Part shown: positions 13,515 to 25,249 of the stretch, piece by piece
How the letters are laid out: each line of letters opens with the position of its first letter
Position numbering within the stretch: the stretch's first letter is position 1
Assembly: GCA_023052935.1 (NCBI GenBank)
Contig: CM041293.1
Span: 154,627,474 to 154,691,473 of the forward strand
Source: Piezodorus guildinii
Taxonomy: Eukaryota > Arthropoda > Insecta > Hemiptera > Pentatomidae
Direction of reading: 5' to 3'
Length of the DNA stretch: 64,000 nt
Program-made: the position numbers and the translations under genes
Notes under the pieces: model-generated
Seen by the model: only the letters and a program-made list of their open reading frames with translations
What the model was told of the DNA's origin: nothing
The model's database searches: none

Positions 13515-13533
13515 TTTGGCGCCCGAATAGGGA
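13515..13533 (+). other. tRNA-Lys primer-binding-site-like motif of an LTR retroelement relic
   Basis: TGGCGCCCGAATAGGGACG matches the 18-base primer-binding site complementary to the tRNA-Lys 3' end, apart from one base. A second copy with one more change is at about 27519. The preceding about 250 bases could be the remnant of an LTR, but no TG start, no second LTR and no gag or pol reading frame are present. Confidence 0.5.
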
Positions 13534-13580
13534 CGCATTATTCATTTTTAATTTTAAAAATATAATATTATAACTAAATA

Positions 13581-14299
13581 TTGGGTTGATGCAAAATTAA
13601 TGCAGGTTTTTAGTAGGTATTGTAAATACGCCATATCTTTACTTTAACCATATATATTTAATCAAAATAATTTCCATCTGAATCAATGCACTTTTGCCAA
13701 CGTTCAACAAGATTTCTTATTCCACCAGAAAAAAAAATCCGAATCCCTGGACTCAATGAAATCACGAAAAGAATTTTCAATGTCGTCCTGGTTTTGAAAA
13801 TTTTTCTCCCTCAAAAAGTTGTCCAGATGCCTGAAAAAGTGGAAGTCTGTAGGAGAGAGGTCAGGTGAATAAGGCGGATGTTGGAGAACTTCGTAACCCA
13901 ACTCGTGCAGTCGTCGAAGCGTTGGTTGTGCAACGTGTGGTCTGGCGTTATCGTGGAGCAGGATCGGCCCCTTCCGATTCATCGATGCTGGGCAAAGACG
14001 TTGCAATTTTTGATTCATGCTGTCAATTTCTTGACAGTACTTGTCAGCAGTTATAGTCTCACCTCGATTGAGAAAGCTGTAGTGAATAACCAGGACGACA
14101 TTGAAAATTCTTTTCGTGATTTCATTGAGTCCAGGGATTCGGATTTTTTTTGTGGTGGAATAAGAAAGCTTGTTGAACGTTGGCAAAAGTGCATTGATTC
14201 AGATGGAAATTATTTTGATTAAATATATATGGTTAAAGTAAAGATATGGCGTATTTACAATACCTACTAAAAACCTGCATTAATTTTGCATCAACCCAA
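13581..14299 (-). mobile_element. Foldback mariner element with D34D transposase C-terminus
   Basis: Flanked by TA on both sides, with terminal inverted repeats starting TTGGGTTGATGCAAAATTAA. The inverted arms are unusually long, about 210 bp each (13581-13795 and 14090-14299), because both ends derive from the 3' end of the same transposase gene. The minus strand reads ILLHDNARPHVAQPTLRR, then HPPYSPDLSPTDFHFF, which places two catalytic Asp 34 residues apart (D34D, the mariner signature). The N-terminal half is missing, so it is a non-autonomous copy. Confidence 0.85.
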
Positions 14300-14301
14300 T
14301 A

Positions 14302-14309
<8 letters not shown>

Positions 14310-14362
<53 letters not shown>
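14310..14362. repeat. AT microsatellite
   Basis: Pure AT dinucleotides immediately beside the mariner end; the same microsatellite is at 27575-27633 in the duplicate block. Confidence 0.95.
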
Positions 14363-14368
<6 letters not shown>

Positions 14369-15015
14369 CTTTAACTTGCTGACTCAGCAAAAAAAAAAAT
14401 AGTCCAAAAATCAGTGATCCATTAGCCTATATATTCTCCTTTGAATTGCAAGTGTATTACCACCAATCAATAATCATTCATCTAAGATGGCATTGGAATT
14501 CTAAATGGATCAAAAATCAATTCAATAAAAGAAACATGCTTCAATACTCCAACTTGAAAACAATTAGTTTAGGGAACACAACTTTTGCAACAGCCTGGGT
14601 ATCATAGAATAGAATTTATTCATATATTTTTCATAAAAATAGTGAGCTTAAGTAAATATATAACCTGACCAACACAATATATTTCATTTACATACCAACA
14701 CAATACATTTAGAACACAAAACAAAGCACTGCCATTAGGATTCAAATAGGTATGAGTTAAGTATAGACAAAATTAATATCAATCTGTATTTAAAGCCTCA
14801 AATAAAACAAAAAAGCTGAATTGTGAGCTAATTACAAACACATATCTCTTACAGGCTAAAAGAGTAAAATAAAATAAAAATGCAAGTCAAATTTTTTAAA
14901 GATCCAACTAAAAGATTAAATATATTATAAATGTAAGAATTTTTCACAAAAACAGGCTAAAAACTGACATACAACCATGTTAGCCAAACAAAAAAGCCAT
15001 ACATCAAATAAAATC

Positions 15016-15158
15016 CTATTTGATTTTAATAAGTCTTGAGAAAAATAAGAGTGTTCCCGAAGGCTTATGCAGAATAACAGAAATAAATGGTCTATTGCAT
15101 TTAAACTCAGGTATAGGATCAGGTTCAACCCAAAGTGAGGCTCCAGCGAGTTCAATAA
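15016..15158 (-). CDS. Alternative serpin last exon 8.14: Ala-Ser scissile position (AGAS)
   Basis: Acceptor CGTTTGTTGTAG|TT. The loop is VIELAGASLWVEPDPIP, then EFKCNRPFISVILHKPSG, LLFFSRLIKIK and TAG. The 143-nt exon is intact, and is the duplicate of exon 8.9 inside the repeated block. Differences from 8.9 cluster in the loop (Glu for Gly at P5, Ala for Val at P3), and Lys replaces Val before the Cys. Confidence 0.9.
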
Positions 15159-16654
15159 CTACAACAAACGCAACATACTGTAATTGTTTGTGGATAATAC
15201 TCATTTTCATCAAAAAATAATTTGGAAGGATCAAAATTATATATGCAAGAAAACATTTCTATCATTTTAAAAATTAGTTGTTAGATAACAAAAGCAGGAT
15301 ACACAGTTATCTAAATATGTATTATAACAAACAAATTTACATTTTAAAAAGTAAAATGAAAGAGGATGAATGAAAAATAAAAATAATAAATATATAATAG
15401 CCCAATGGTTAATTTCTCAAAAGAGCAGTTGCAACATAAAAATATAAAATATAAGGATTATAAACCTTACCAGCATAATCCAACAATGATTGCAGCCAAT
15501 AATATCATGCACTACCGAAGTAATTAAGATAGATATAAAACAGCTGAATTCATACATACATATATATATATTTTATTTTTTGCTTGAGTGACAGACCGTG
15601 TATGTTGTTTGTATATGTTGTATGTTTACTGAATGTATGTTTTCAGTCAAGTGATACAGACTGCTTTGGAGACCAAACCACAATTCCTGATGATAAGTTT
15701 ATCAATCAGACAACATTTGTCTTTTAAGTTTTATTTAATGGGCTATATAGTAACAATTATACTCAATTTTCTTTCATCACCCAGGAAATCACATTATACC
15801 ATCTAAATTATTGAGATTTATTTGTAAAATACTCATCGTTGAAAAGTTTTTTAGACACCCTATTTAAATTAAGTAATTTCAGTATTTTTTTCTCTGTTTC
15901 TCCGTTCCTGGAAGCTATCAGAATAGTGGTAAATGTTTCCAACGTTTTTTTAATGCAGAATACACAATAAATAATAAAAAATGTCTAAATTGGCGAAACA
16001 TTGTCTGTGTCTTTTCCTTTTTCATATGTGTCCATCACTAGAAGTCTATTACCACTTAACAATAATCATTTATTTATAATCCTAAAAATGGTGAATGGAT
16101 TAAAATACAATTCATCAAAATAGGAATACTTTAAGATTTCAAGTTGAAGAAAAAATTATTTTACAGGATATATATTATACATGCGAAAAATTTGGTTTGC
16201 AACAGCACAGGAAATAGTTTCATGAGAGAGAATTCATTCATATATTTTTTATAAAAGAAGTGAGCTTATGTAAAAATGTAATATATATTTACTTGAACAT
16301 GCAACTTGACCAACTCTTTTACATTTACTACATTTTACAAAGGCACAAAACATAGCACAGCCATTATAATACAAATAGCAAGGTATGGCTAAAGCACAGG
16401 CAAAATTAATATCAACATGTATTTAAAGTCTCGAATAATGCACAAAAAAAGCTGGATTGTAAGTTGATCACAAACACATATTTCTTACAGAATAAAAGTG
16501 CATATAGTAGCAAAATGAAAATAATAAATAGAAATAAAAGCTTTCAATCTTTTTTTAAGATCCAACTTAAGGATTATATTTATATTATAAGTGTATACAC
16601 TTAACAGAAAAACAGGCTATAAAAATGACATACAAACATGTTTGCCACGATAAA

Positions 16655-16785
16655 CTATTTGATTTTAGTAAGTCTTGAGAAAAATAGGAAAGTTCCTGAA
16701 GGCTTATGGAGAATAACAGAAATAATATGGGATTCAAAAACAGGACATGGTTCAATCCAACCTGATGCAAAATCTAATTCAATAA
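16655..16785 (-). CDS. Alternative serpin last exon 8.13: same four-residue deletion as 8.8
   Basis: Acceptor TTCTTGTAG|TT. The loop is VIELDFASGWIEPCPV, followed by FESHIISVILHKPSG, LFFSRLTKIK and TAG. The 12-nt deletion over the C-N-R-P-F core is identical to that of exon 8.8, so it predates the segmental duplication. Two loop residues differ between the copies (Gly/Ala and Cys/Gly). The frame is still open in both; function is uncertain. Confidence 0.75.
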
Positions 16786-17624
16786 CTACAAGAAATGGAA
16801 AAATTTGTAATTGATTATAGATAATAAGTATTATTATGAAAGAATTATTATAATCTTATGATCAAAATTATAAATGCAAAGAAAAATTCAGCCTTTTGAA
16901 AAATAAGTTGTTAGATAACAAAAGAGACTGCTTGAAGACCACACCACAATTCCTGATGATAAGTTTGTCAATCTATATATTAACATTACGCCATCAAAAT
17001 TATCGAGACTTATTTGTAAAATATTCATTGAGGAAAGATCTTATGAGGCACCTTGATGAAATAAAATAATTTAATTTTTTTCATGTTTCTCATTTCCTGG
17101 AAACTATTAGAATTGTGGTAAATGCTTCCAATATTTTTGAATGAAGAATGCACAATAAAAATTTAGTCTAAATCAGCTATCTATTTTCTATGTCTTAGCC
17201 CCTTTTAATGTGCCAATCACTACAAGTCTATTACTTCTTGATAATAATCATTTATTAATAACCCAAATATGTAACCTAAAACGCATTTACATTTAATACA
17301 TTGAGGACACAAAACAGCACTGCCATTATAATACAAGATATGGGTAAAGCACAGGCAAAATTAATATCAACATGTATTTAAAGCCTTGAATAATGCACAA
17401 AAATGCTGCATTGTAAATTAATTACAAACACACATTTCTTTCAGGATAAAAGTGAATATGGAACCAAAATGAAAATAAAAATAGAAATAAAAGTCACAAG
17501 CTAACTAAAAATACATCTTTCTTATGTAATAGAAGTTTATATTGAAGCAAAATGAAAAGACAACACTGACATACAAACATGTTTAACATACAATAAAACC
17601 ATACATCAATTATCAAATGAAAAA

Positions 17625-17767
17625 CTATTTGATTTTAGTAAGTCTTGAGAAAAATAAGAAAGTTCCTAAGGGCTTATGACGAATAATAGAAATAAAAGGC
17701 TTGTTGCATAAAAACTCAGGTATTGGATTTGGTTCAATCCAAGCTGATAGAAGAACGAGTCCAATAA
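17625..17767 (-). CDS. Alternative serpin last exon 8.12: Leu-Ser scissile position (VLLS)
   Basis: Acceptor TTTGTTGTAG|TT. The loop is VIGLVLLSAWIEPNPIP, then EFLCNKPFISIIRHKPLG, LFFSRLTKIK and TAG. Nominal P1 is Leu, P1' Ser, which suggests chymotrypsin or elastase-like targets. The exon is 143 nt and intact. The Tc1 transposon at 18150-19762 separates it from exon 8.11, so the two were closer neighbours before that insertion. Confidence 0.88.
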
Positions 17768-18149
17768 CTACAACAAATGAAAAATATTACAATTGATTAA
17801 GATTGATCAAAATATGTTGTTTTAATGAAGGAAGAATATAAAATGATCAAAATTATACATGAAAGGAAATTGTCTGCCCTTTCAAAAATAAGTGGCCTAA
17901 ATATGTAATCTGACAAACGCATTTACATTTAATACACTGCCATTATAATACAAATGGTGAGGCATAGTTAAAGCACAGGCAAAATTAATATCAACATGTA
18001 TTCAAAGTCTCCAATAATGCACAAAAATGCTGTATTTTAAGTTAATTACAAACACACATTTCTTTCAGGATAAAAGTGAATATGGAACCAAAATGAAATA
18101 AAAGTCATATTTTTTTCAAGATCCAACTAAAGGATTATATATATATATA

Positions 18150-19762
18150 CACTGGCTCAAAGTGAAATTGATACACCCAAGCAAACATGTTTCAATCTTA
18201 GTTTTATTCCCCTAATTATTAAAAGAAATTAAATCACTAGTTATTTTTATTAACTTATAAACACTTTATTGTTATAAATAACAAGAGAAATAGAAATTAA
18301 ATATTTAAATAAAAATTACGGGTTAAATTATAAAATTTAGTTAAAAGTTACATCAAAATGAAAATGATACACCCTACTGTTTACCTTTTAATCTGGCCTT
18401 TGATTCATCTATTCATTAGCATTGATATTTGTATACTTGAAGGAATAATCATTTTAGTTTTGTTTCAGATTTCATTCTGTTAAGTCTACAATTTCACAAT
18501 GGGAGCTCACTCAACTCTAAAAAAGCGCCAACTGATTATTAATCACTATGAGGATGGAAGTCAATCAGGTAAATAGCTGAAATGGTCAAGAAAAGTCATT
18601 CTACGATTCAGCATATTATAGAAAGATTCAGGAAAAACCAAACGGTTCAAAAACAAATTTGAGTAAGTCCAAAAAAAATTTTTACAATTGCTAAAGAGAA
18701 GTGGATTGTTAATCAAGTGAAGAAAAATCCCAGAATTAGTGCCCCGAAACTAACTTCCGAAATACAAAAATATTTAAATAAAACAGTGAATCCAGAAACT
18801 GTCAGGATCGTGCTAAGAAAATATAAATTTCACGGGAGAGTTGCAAGAAAAAAAACCTTTCATTAGCAAAAAAAAATCAAAAAATACATGTTGAATTTTC
18901 CGAAGAGCATTCACAAAAGAATACTACATTCTAGAACAGGATTTTGTTTACTGACGAATCGAAGTTTAACATATTTGGATCAGATGGACATTGCTATGGG
19001 TGGAGGAAGGCAGGAGAAGAACTGAAAAAAAAAATCTTTAGTCCACTGTTAAACATAGAGGTGGTGGGGTAATGGTTTGGGGCTGTATGTCAGCTTACAT
19101 TTCATTGACGGTATAATGAATAAACATTCATATATTGACATTTTGAAGACAAATTTAAGAGAAAGTGTAGAAAAATCGAACATAAAAGACAATTTTATTT
19201 TTTATTAGGATAACGATCCGAAACATACGGCACATTCAGTGAAGGAATGGTTGACATTCAACTGTCCAAAAGTCTTGAAAACCCCACCACAATCACCTGA
19301 TCTAAATATGATTGAGAACCTCTGGTCTAAACTAGAAACAGAGATAAGGAATCACAAAATTTCCAACAAGGAAGACTTGAAGAAAGCATTACTAGAAGAA
19401 TGGGGTAAAATCTCTCCAGATTACACAAAAAATTGGTTGAATCCATCCCAAATCGGCTTACGGAAGTTATTAGATGTATAGGTTTACCAACAAGATACTA
19501 GGGTGTGAAGAAAAGGTTTAAATATGTAAGTGATAAGAGGTGTATCATTTTCATTTTGATGTAACTTTTAACTAAATTTTATAATTTAACCCATAATTTT
19601 TGTGTAAGTATTTAATTTCTATTTCTGTTGTTATTTATAAAAATAAAGTGTTTATAAGCTAATAAAAATAAATAGTGTTTTAATTTCTATTAATAACTAT
19701 GGGATTAAAATTAAGGTTGAAACATTTTTTCTTGTGTGTATCAATTTCACTTTGAGCCAGTG
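18150..19762 (+). mobile_element. Tc1-like transposon with long IR/DR ends and a broken transposase
   Basis: Flanked by TA. The ends are CACTGGCTCAAAGTGAAATT and its inverse, within inverted repeats of about 225 bp. Each repeat contains two copies of TGAAANTGATACACCC, an outer and an inner one, the IR/DR arrangement of the Tc1/Sleeping Beauty group. The transposase starts at ATG 18499 (MGAHSTLKKRQLIINHYEDG, a paired-like DNA-binding helix) and is broken by a stop at about 18571 and by later frameshifts. The last part (19239-19481) has P-Q-S-P-D-L-N-M-I-E-N-L-W, and D-N-D-P-K-H lies just before it, giving D34E. Inactive. It split the F-G (8.12/8.11) cassette pair. Confidence 0.92.
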
Positions 19763-19872
19763 TATATATGTATTATAAGTGTATACACTTTACATAAAAA
19801 CAGGCTAATAAACTGACATACAACCATGTTTGCCAAACAAAAAAAGCCATACATCAATTATCAAATGAAAAA

Positions 19873-20015
19873 CTAGTAGATTTTAGTAAGTCTTGAGAAA
19901 AATATGAATGTTCCTGAAGGCTTGTGATGAATAACAGAAATAAATGGTCTGTTGCATAAAAACTCAGGTATTGGATCTGGTTCAATCAATGCTGATTCAA
20001 GAACGAATTCAATAA
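19873..20015 (-). CDS. Alternative serpin last exon 8.11: Glu at P1 (VLES)
   Basis: Acceptor TTGTTTTAG|TT. The loop is VIEFVLESALIEPDPIP, followed by EFLCNRPFISVIHHKPSG, IFFSRLTKIY and TAG. Nominal P1 is Glu with Ser at P1', an unusual acidic P1 that excludes ordinary trypsin and chymotrypsin targets and suggests a Glu/Asp-preferring protease or a non-inhibitory loop. 143 nt, intact; the terminal Lys of the group is Tyr here. Confidence 0.88.
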
Positions 20016-20937
20016 CTAAAACAAATGGAAAATATTATAATTTATTATAGATGATACGAATTATTATCAAAGAAGAATAAAAACGATTAAAATTATACAT
20101 GCAAGGAAAAATTTATGTCTTTTCAAAATTAAGTTGTTAGATAACAGTCTATCTTTCGCTGGAAACTATTGGCATTGCTTTATTATGAAAAATACAAGTA
20201 GCACTAAAATATTTATCGAAATTGGTGATCCATTATCGTAATTATCACTTTATAAATATGTATCTGTAGGAGAAACAGTTGTCAAACCTGCTGGCTGCGT
20301 AAACTCTCTCTAGTTTTGGCGCCTTAAGCAGTACTCATTTAAAAAGTAAACAAGTTTTAGCTGTTCTAGTGTGGAATACTTTAAGATTTCTAATTAAAGA
20401 ATAATGCATTTCAAAAGAAATACAATACATGAATATGCATGATAACTATTATCTGGTTTGCAAGAGCATAGGAAATATTTTAGTTGGATATAGATCATCA
20501 TGATTCATTCATAATTTTTTTATAAATTAATGAAGCTTTAGTAAATATATAAATATTACATTAAAGTGCAAATACATTCAATGCTATCTGAGAACAAAAC
20601 AAAGTAATGTCATTAAAATACAAATCATCGGATAAGGTATAAATAAAGCACAGACACAATTGATATTAACTTGTATTCCTAAACCTCGAATAATGCACAA
20701 AAACACTGCATTGTTGATTAATAACAAGCACATATTTCTTACAGAATATAAGTGTATATAGAAGCAAAATGAAAATACATAAATTGAAATAAAAGACAAA
20801 CATATTTCTTTAAGAAACAACTAAAAGAAGCGCTACAAGAAAATACATATATATGTGGATGCATTTTACACACACACTGGTACGAAAAAATATGTTTATC
20901 TCACAAAATAGCAATGCATGAATTATCAAATGAAAAA

Positions 20938-21080
20938 CTATTTGATTTTCTTAAGTCTTGAGAGAAATAAGAATGTTCCTGAAGGCTTATGAAGAATAAC
21001 AGAAATAAATGGTCTGTTGCAAACAAACTCAGGTATTGGTTCTGGCTTAAACAAGGAATAGGGAACAACGATCACAATAG
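20938..21080 (-). CDS. Alternative serpin last exon 8.10: Pro-Tyr-Ser loop (VVPYS)
   Basis: Acceptor TTTGTTGTAG|CT. The loop is AIVIVVPYSLFKPEPIP, then EFVCNRPFISVILHKPSG, LFLSRLKKIK and TAG. Strict counting puts Pro at P1 and Tyr at P1'. A shift of one residue gives Tyr|Ser, with Ser at P1' as in the related cassettes and a chymotrypsin-like target. 143 nt, intact. Confidence 0.88.
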
Positions 21081-21429
21081 CTACAACAAATGAAAAATAA
21101 TTTAATTGATTAGAGATAATACGTTATCTTATCAAAGAAGAATGTGGAATGAGAATAAATATTCATGCACAGGAAAATAATCCTTTTGAAAAAAAGAAGT
21201 CGTTAGGAAACGCAAGCATAAGTATAATTCGAAAATAAAATATAAAGAAAGAAATCAAAGCGCTAATGTTAATGCATACCTACATTAAAGAGCAACACTA
21301 ATTAGAAGTGACTATAATTTTGTTTCTAACAGTTAAATAGGTTCCTATTCATTATTGAGGTCATCAATTATAATACATGCAACTATATAAATTTATATAT
21401 AAATATCTAGTCATGATTATCATAATTTT

Positions 21430-22031
21430 TTATCTATTAATTGATATTTACAACTGTATAGGAAAAAAATACAAGTAAATGTGAAAAAAGTAGCAATTGG
21501 CTTGATAAACTCTTGTGAAGAAGCTACCCAGCGGTAGCACTTCAATGTTTATGTCATTAGCAGGTCTCGAGGCCAACGTCTTTTCAGGCCCCTCCGAGGA
21601 TTATCAGGAATATATGGAGAAGAGAGGATATGTACAAGCGGGTCTGAGTGGGCTGGTAGTTTGGAATTAAAGGAGGTATATCTAGTTCTGGCTAAGTCTG
21701 CAACTAACGGAATATTCAGGTCTTTATGGATAGTTTTATTAGTGACAAAATAAGGAGCATTTAGCATCTTTCGGAGGATTTTGGATCGCAAGGATTGGAT
21801 GAGGGAGGATTTCGATGGCTTGGTGCATCCCCATATCTCAATACTATATGTCAAAATAGGTCTACTAAATATAAATTAGTTTTTTATAGTAGATGGGAAG
21901 TTTTGAACGTTTGTCAAGTAAGTGTTGTAACAATCGGTATCTGCGAGCAGTTTCTTGTCTTTTCAGTCTTGTGTGAGGATTTTATGTTAGACGTTTGTCA
22001 AGATGGAGTCCTAGGTAGCGGATCGATTATC

Positions 22032-22036
<5 letters not shown>
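21430..22036 (-). mobile_element. Jockey-like retrotransposon 3' fragment
   Basis: The minus strand reads KILRKMLNAPYFVTNKTIHK, then DLNIPLVADLARTRY and a C-terminal W-P-R-D-L. It matches the end of the jockey copy at 3282-4355 (NAPNFVTNKIIHKDLNVPYV) plus a shared 3' UTR (GATATTTACAACTGTATAGG reversed). It is truncated at the 5' side next to the A-run at 22038-22064. Confidence 0.8.
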
Positions 22037-22069
<33 letters not shown>

Positions 22070-22659
22070 CCAACCAAAAAATAAGGGCTTCAATGGACAT
22101 ATTAAAAACAAAGAAAGTAATTTTATAATAATTATAATATTTAAATTATATATGTATATTGTAAAATACCATGACTTAAGATATACATAAGTAAATCTGG
22201 GCAAAATATGGAAGGTTCCCACTTTCAAAAGAGAAATAAATAATTTTAATGACCACAAGAAATTCAAAAAGTTGGCATAGTATATACAATCCATCCACTT
22301 TTTGATAATAATTTTATACCGAGTATAAAATCAGCAATATATAATCACAAGAGTGATTACCTTTGATGAAGACGCGTTTTGGAGGCTGAAATGGTAAGCA
22401 GGTTTCTAGAAGGAAACTGAATTATAGAAATTCTATAAGCCCACTAGTCATTTCAGCCACCAATACGCTTAGGGCGCGTTTAAGATATAGGGGTAGCGGG
22501 TCCTATTTAATTCTGCGGACCGCCACCACTTCAGCCCCCAAAACGCGTGCAGTATGAACGCGCCCTTTGAGTACAATCGCCCACTGATTTAGACAATACC
22601 CAACCCCCTTATATTACATTGTCTTAACATCGGAGAAACAGAAACAACATGATAAACCC

Positions 22660-22830
22660 TGTTCATCTACAAAACCATGAATGGTATAGCATTCACTGCC
22701 AACGGGAGGTAAGAAGGTGATTAGCCATACTCCCCCCTTTCCAATTTTTGGGTACCCACTTCATAGAGGCTAGGTGTGCCTAATCAAGGTCGCCGTGCCC
22801 TAGGATCGCCCAACGGCTAAAATAACTAAT
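22660..22830 (-). repeat. Fragment of tRNA-derived SINE family 2
   Basis: GGGTACCCACTTCATAGAGG and the following GATCGCC match the body of the SINE copies at 34915-35228 and 56888-57215, in reverse orientation. The tRNA-like head is missing. Confidence 0.6.
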
Positions 22831-23089
22831 AATAATAACAAAAAATGTAATATAATAATAAATATTTTTTATGTAAAATCCTTACAAGATATTTGTTGTT
22901 TATGTTTAATTTACTGAGCAATATTTGTACTAACTATTACTCAATAACCTACTCCCATCACCCAGGAAGTCGCATTATGCTCTATTTTTTAAATATTTGA
23001 AACTTATTTGTAAAATATTCATTGAGGAAAGATCTTATGAGACAACCTGATAAAATTAAGTAACTTAAACTTTTTATCTTCAAAATAGG

Positions 23090-23320
23090 CAAAGCAGCGG
23101 GAAGGGATGGCGTAGCCCCCGAATTAATAAAATATGGAGGACCGGGATTAGTTAAATTTCTTCTACAATTCCTCCAAAAATTATGGTATACAAAAATAGT
23201 CCCAAGGGATTATGAGTTCAGCTTAATTGTCCCTTTTCATAACATGGGTAGCTCAACAGATTGTGAAAACTATAGGCCTATAAGCTTACTTTCAGTGGCT
23301 TACTTCAAACAAATGTTTTA
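23090..23320 (+). mobile_element. Non-LTR reverse-transcriptase N-terminal fragment
   Basis: The plus strand reads GKAAGRDGVAPELIKYGG, then the V-P-R-D-Y block and D-C-E-N-Y-R-P-I-S-L-L, which are RT motifs 1 and 2 of non-LTR elements (K-x-x-G-x-D-G and N-Y-R-P-I-S-L). It breaks off on both sides. Confidence 0.75.
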
Positions 23321-23535
23321 TTTAGTCGTATGCGCTTTAAAATTAATACAATGATTTAGAATAGTTACTATTTAATTTTAGAAAATATTCAGTATTTTTT
23401 TAAAAGCAATTTACTTGATTATTTTTGCACTAAAATAAAGATTTGATTTTTTTACGTGATGGAAGAAAATGTTTCAGAATGCTGTGGAGTGAAATTGAAT
23501 ATGAAAATATTTTGTCAGGAACCATTGCTACAGAA

Positions 23536-24432
23536 CAGTTGTTCCCAACTAGTGGTCCGCAAACGATGATCAGGGGGTCAGCGAGATGTCAATATGGAAT
23601 AATTTTAATCTTTAACTGGTGAGGTGGGGTCTACAGGACCCAAAGGACAGCATCTTTAAAATTTTGTGAATCCCATTCTCCCGATCCGATCGGCTTGTGA
23701 AAACCTGACATTTCCTGTCTCGACATGATTGTAATACAGCATCCTTTTTGAGTCAGTTTTATCCGGCATTGCTTTAAGACAGTGTTATTGGGTTCCAACA
23801 GATCCCACCTCACCATTAGTGTTCGGATTTATTGAAAGTGTGTTTTTTCAATTCGTTGAAAGAAATGTATCGTGATCGTGTTTTTAAAAATGTTATTAAG
23901 AAGCTGGGGTCATCATTATTACAGGATCACATGACCAGACGGTCAAAAAATCCCAGACTTCCCCGGGAGCTTCGGTTAAAGGTCAATCATTATTAGGGGG
24001 AAAAAACAGAAGAATCTAATATATAGCCAGGAGACCCTTCCGAAGAAAAGGATATGCCATTTTTGTCCAAGAAACAAGAATAGGTCATCAATAGTTTGTA
24101 TTAAATGTGAATAAAATATTTGTGGGCAATGTTCGGTTTCCTATTGCAAAATCTGAGCCTAATTTTAGCTGTGCATACTTTCTTTACAATACAAAAGTTT
24201 CATTTTTTTTAATCATTTTCCGTTCTTTAAATTTAATAAACTTTAAGATAAGGACTTGTTTATATGATATTTTACAAATGTTTTCATTGCTTAGAATATA
24301 ACGTTAAAAAAAAGGAAAAAGTATTAATAAAATGTATTGTATTATATCAATAGCAACCTTTCGTATGGTACCTATTAAGAATAGGTTAAACTAAAGTATT
24401 TTACAAGAATAAACAATTCTAGATGTTTCAGG

Positions 24433-24481
<49 letters not shown>

Positions 24482-25091
24482 TGTCTGGGGTCTCTCAGAC
24501 CCCACCTCACCAATATTGACTATAAATTTCACCTCACCAGTTAAAGGTTCAATTGCCTTAACTTTTTGTAATTTGTAAAACTTTGGCTTTTAATAAGAAT
24601 CAGACATGCATTACACAGACCCAATTTAGCATTCTAAGCAATATAATTGCTTTTAATCACTGACAAGTCTCTACTTCTGAATCACAAACTAGAAATTCAT
24701 CATTTTCTAATATTTCAAAAATAATGAACTTAAAGGACAAATGTATCAGAGAATATAATGAACAATATTTGCTTTTTTTATTTGTGTTTGATGAATAAGC
24801 ACTTATCTTATTTTTAGAATTTAAGAAATCCAATGCTTTGTAGATTTAAGTAAACTCTTAGAGAATAGTTCTTTTTTCCTTATTTCCTTTTCCTCTACTC
24901 GGTCATCTCTTGCTTACAAGAGTTATGGCAGCAGAGGTCTTTCCCACGAAAGGTACGGGATACGGTGTAGCCGTATTTTATATTAGACGCAAGATCTAAA
25001 TCTATATATAATATTAAGGATTTAGGAGGTCAATGACAATGAAAGGATTGAATGAAGAGGTCCGAGAAAACTTTTTTTTGGAAACCACTAC
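23536..25091. mobile_element. hAT-like element interrupted by a piggyBac-like insertion
   Basis: The left end CAGTTGTTCCCAACTAGTGG equals that of the well-delimited hAT at 45476. The right end has TTGGAAACCACTA, a worn inverse. The 8 bases outside (CTACAGAA, CTATAGAG) are only partly alike. Between them lies the TTAA-flanked element at 23616-24540. Confidence 0.55.
23616..24540 (+). mobile_element. piggyBac-like element remnant at a TTAA site
   Basis: Bounded by TTAA at 23612-23615 and 24541-24544, with inverted ends CTGGTGAGGTGGGGTC-type and GACCCCACCTCACC-type. Around 24040-24130 the plus strand can be read as a Cys-rich stretch (C-H-F-C-P, then C-I-K-C, then C-G-Q-C), as in the C-terminal zinc-binding domain of PGBD transposases, across a frame change. 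The catalytic core is absent. Contains a 43-base A-run (24437-24479). Confidence 0.65.
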
Positions 25092-25249
25092 TATAGAGCA
25101 TGACGCGGGGTTCTGTGTTTAGGCGCTAACTATTATTTAAAATTATTTCCAGGTGTATGTTCGACGATTGACCCAACTACGCCACTGGCTGCTGGACTAT
25201 AAATACGGTGAATTCGAACCATACAAGCAAGGAGTTATCTTATTACACC

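Larger units (their letters stand above)
13254..17185. repeat. Segmental duplication, left copy (exons 8.13 and 8.14)
   Basis: This block is closely similar, in the same orientation, to 27296-30411. Landmarks in order on both copies are TCAGATAATTACTAAA, a tRNA-Lys-PBS-like motif, a long AT microsatellite, one Ala-Ser cassette, then the cassette with the 12-nt deletion. The left copy alone holds the mariner insertion at 13581-14299. Confidence 0.88.

Noticed and set aside
16585..16770. 61-codon minus-strand frame overlapping exon 8.13
   Set aside because: A shadow in another frame; the serpin frame from acceptor to stop is the real one.
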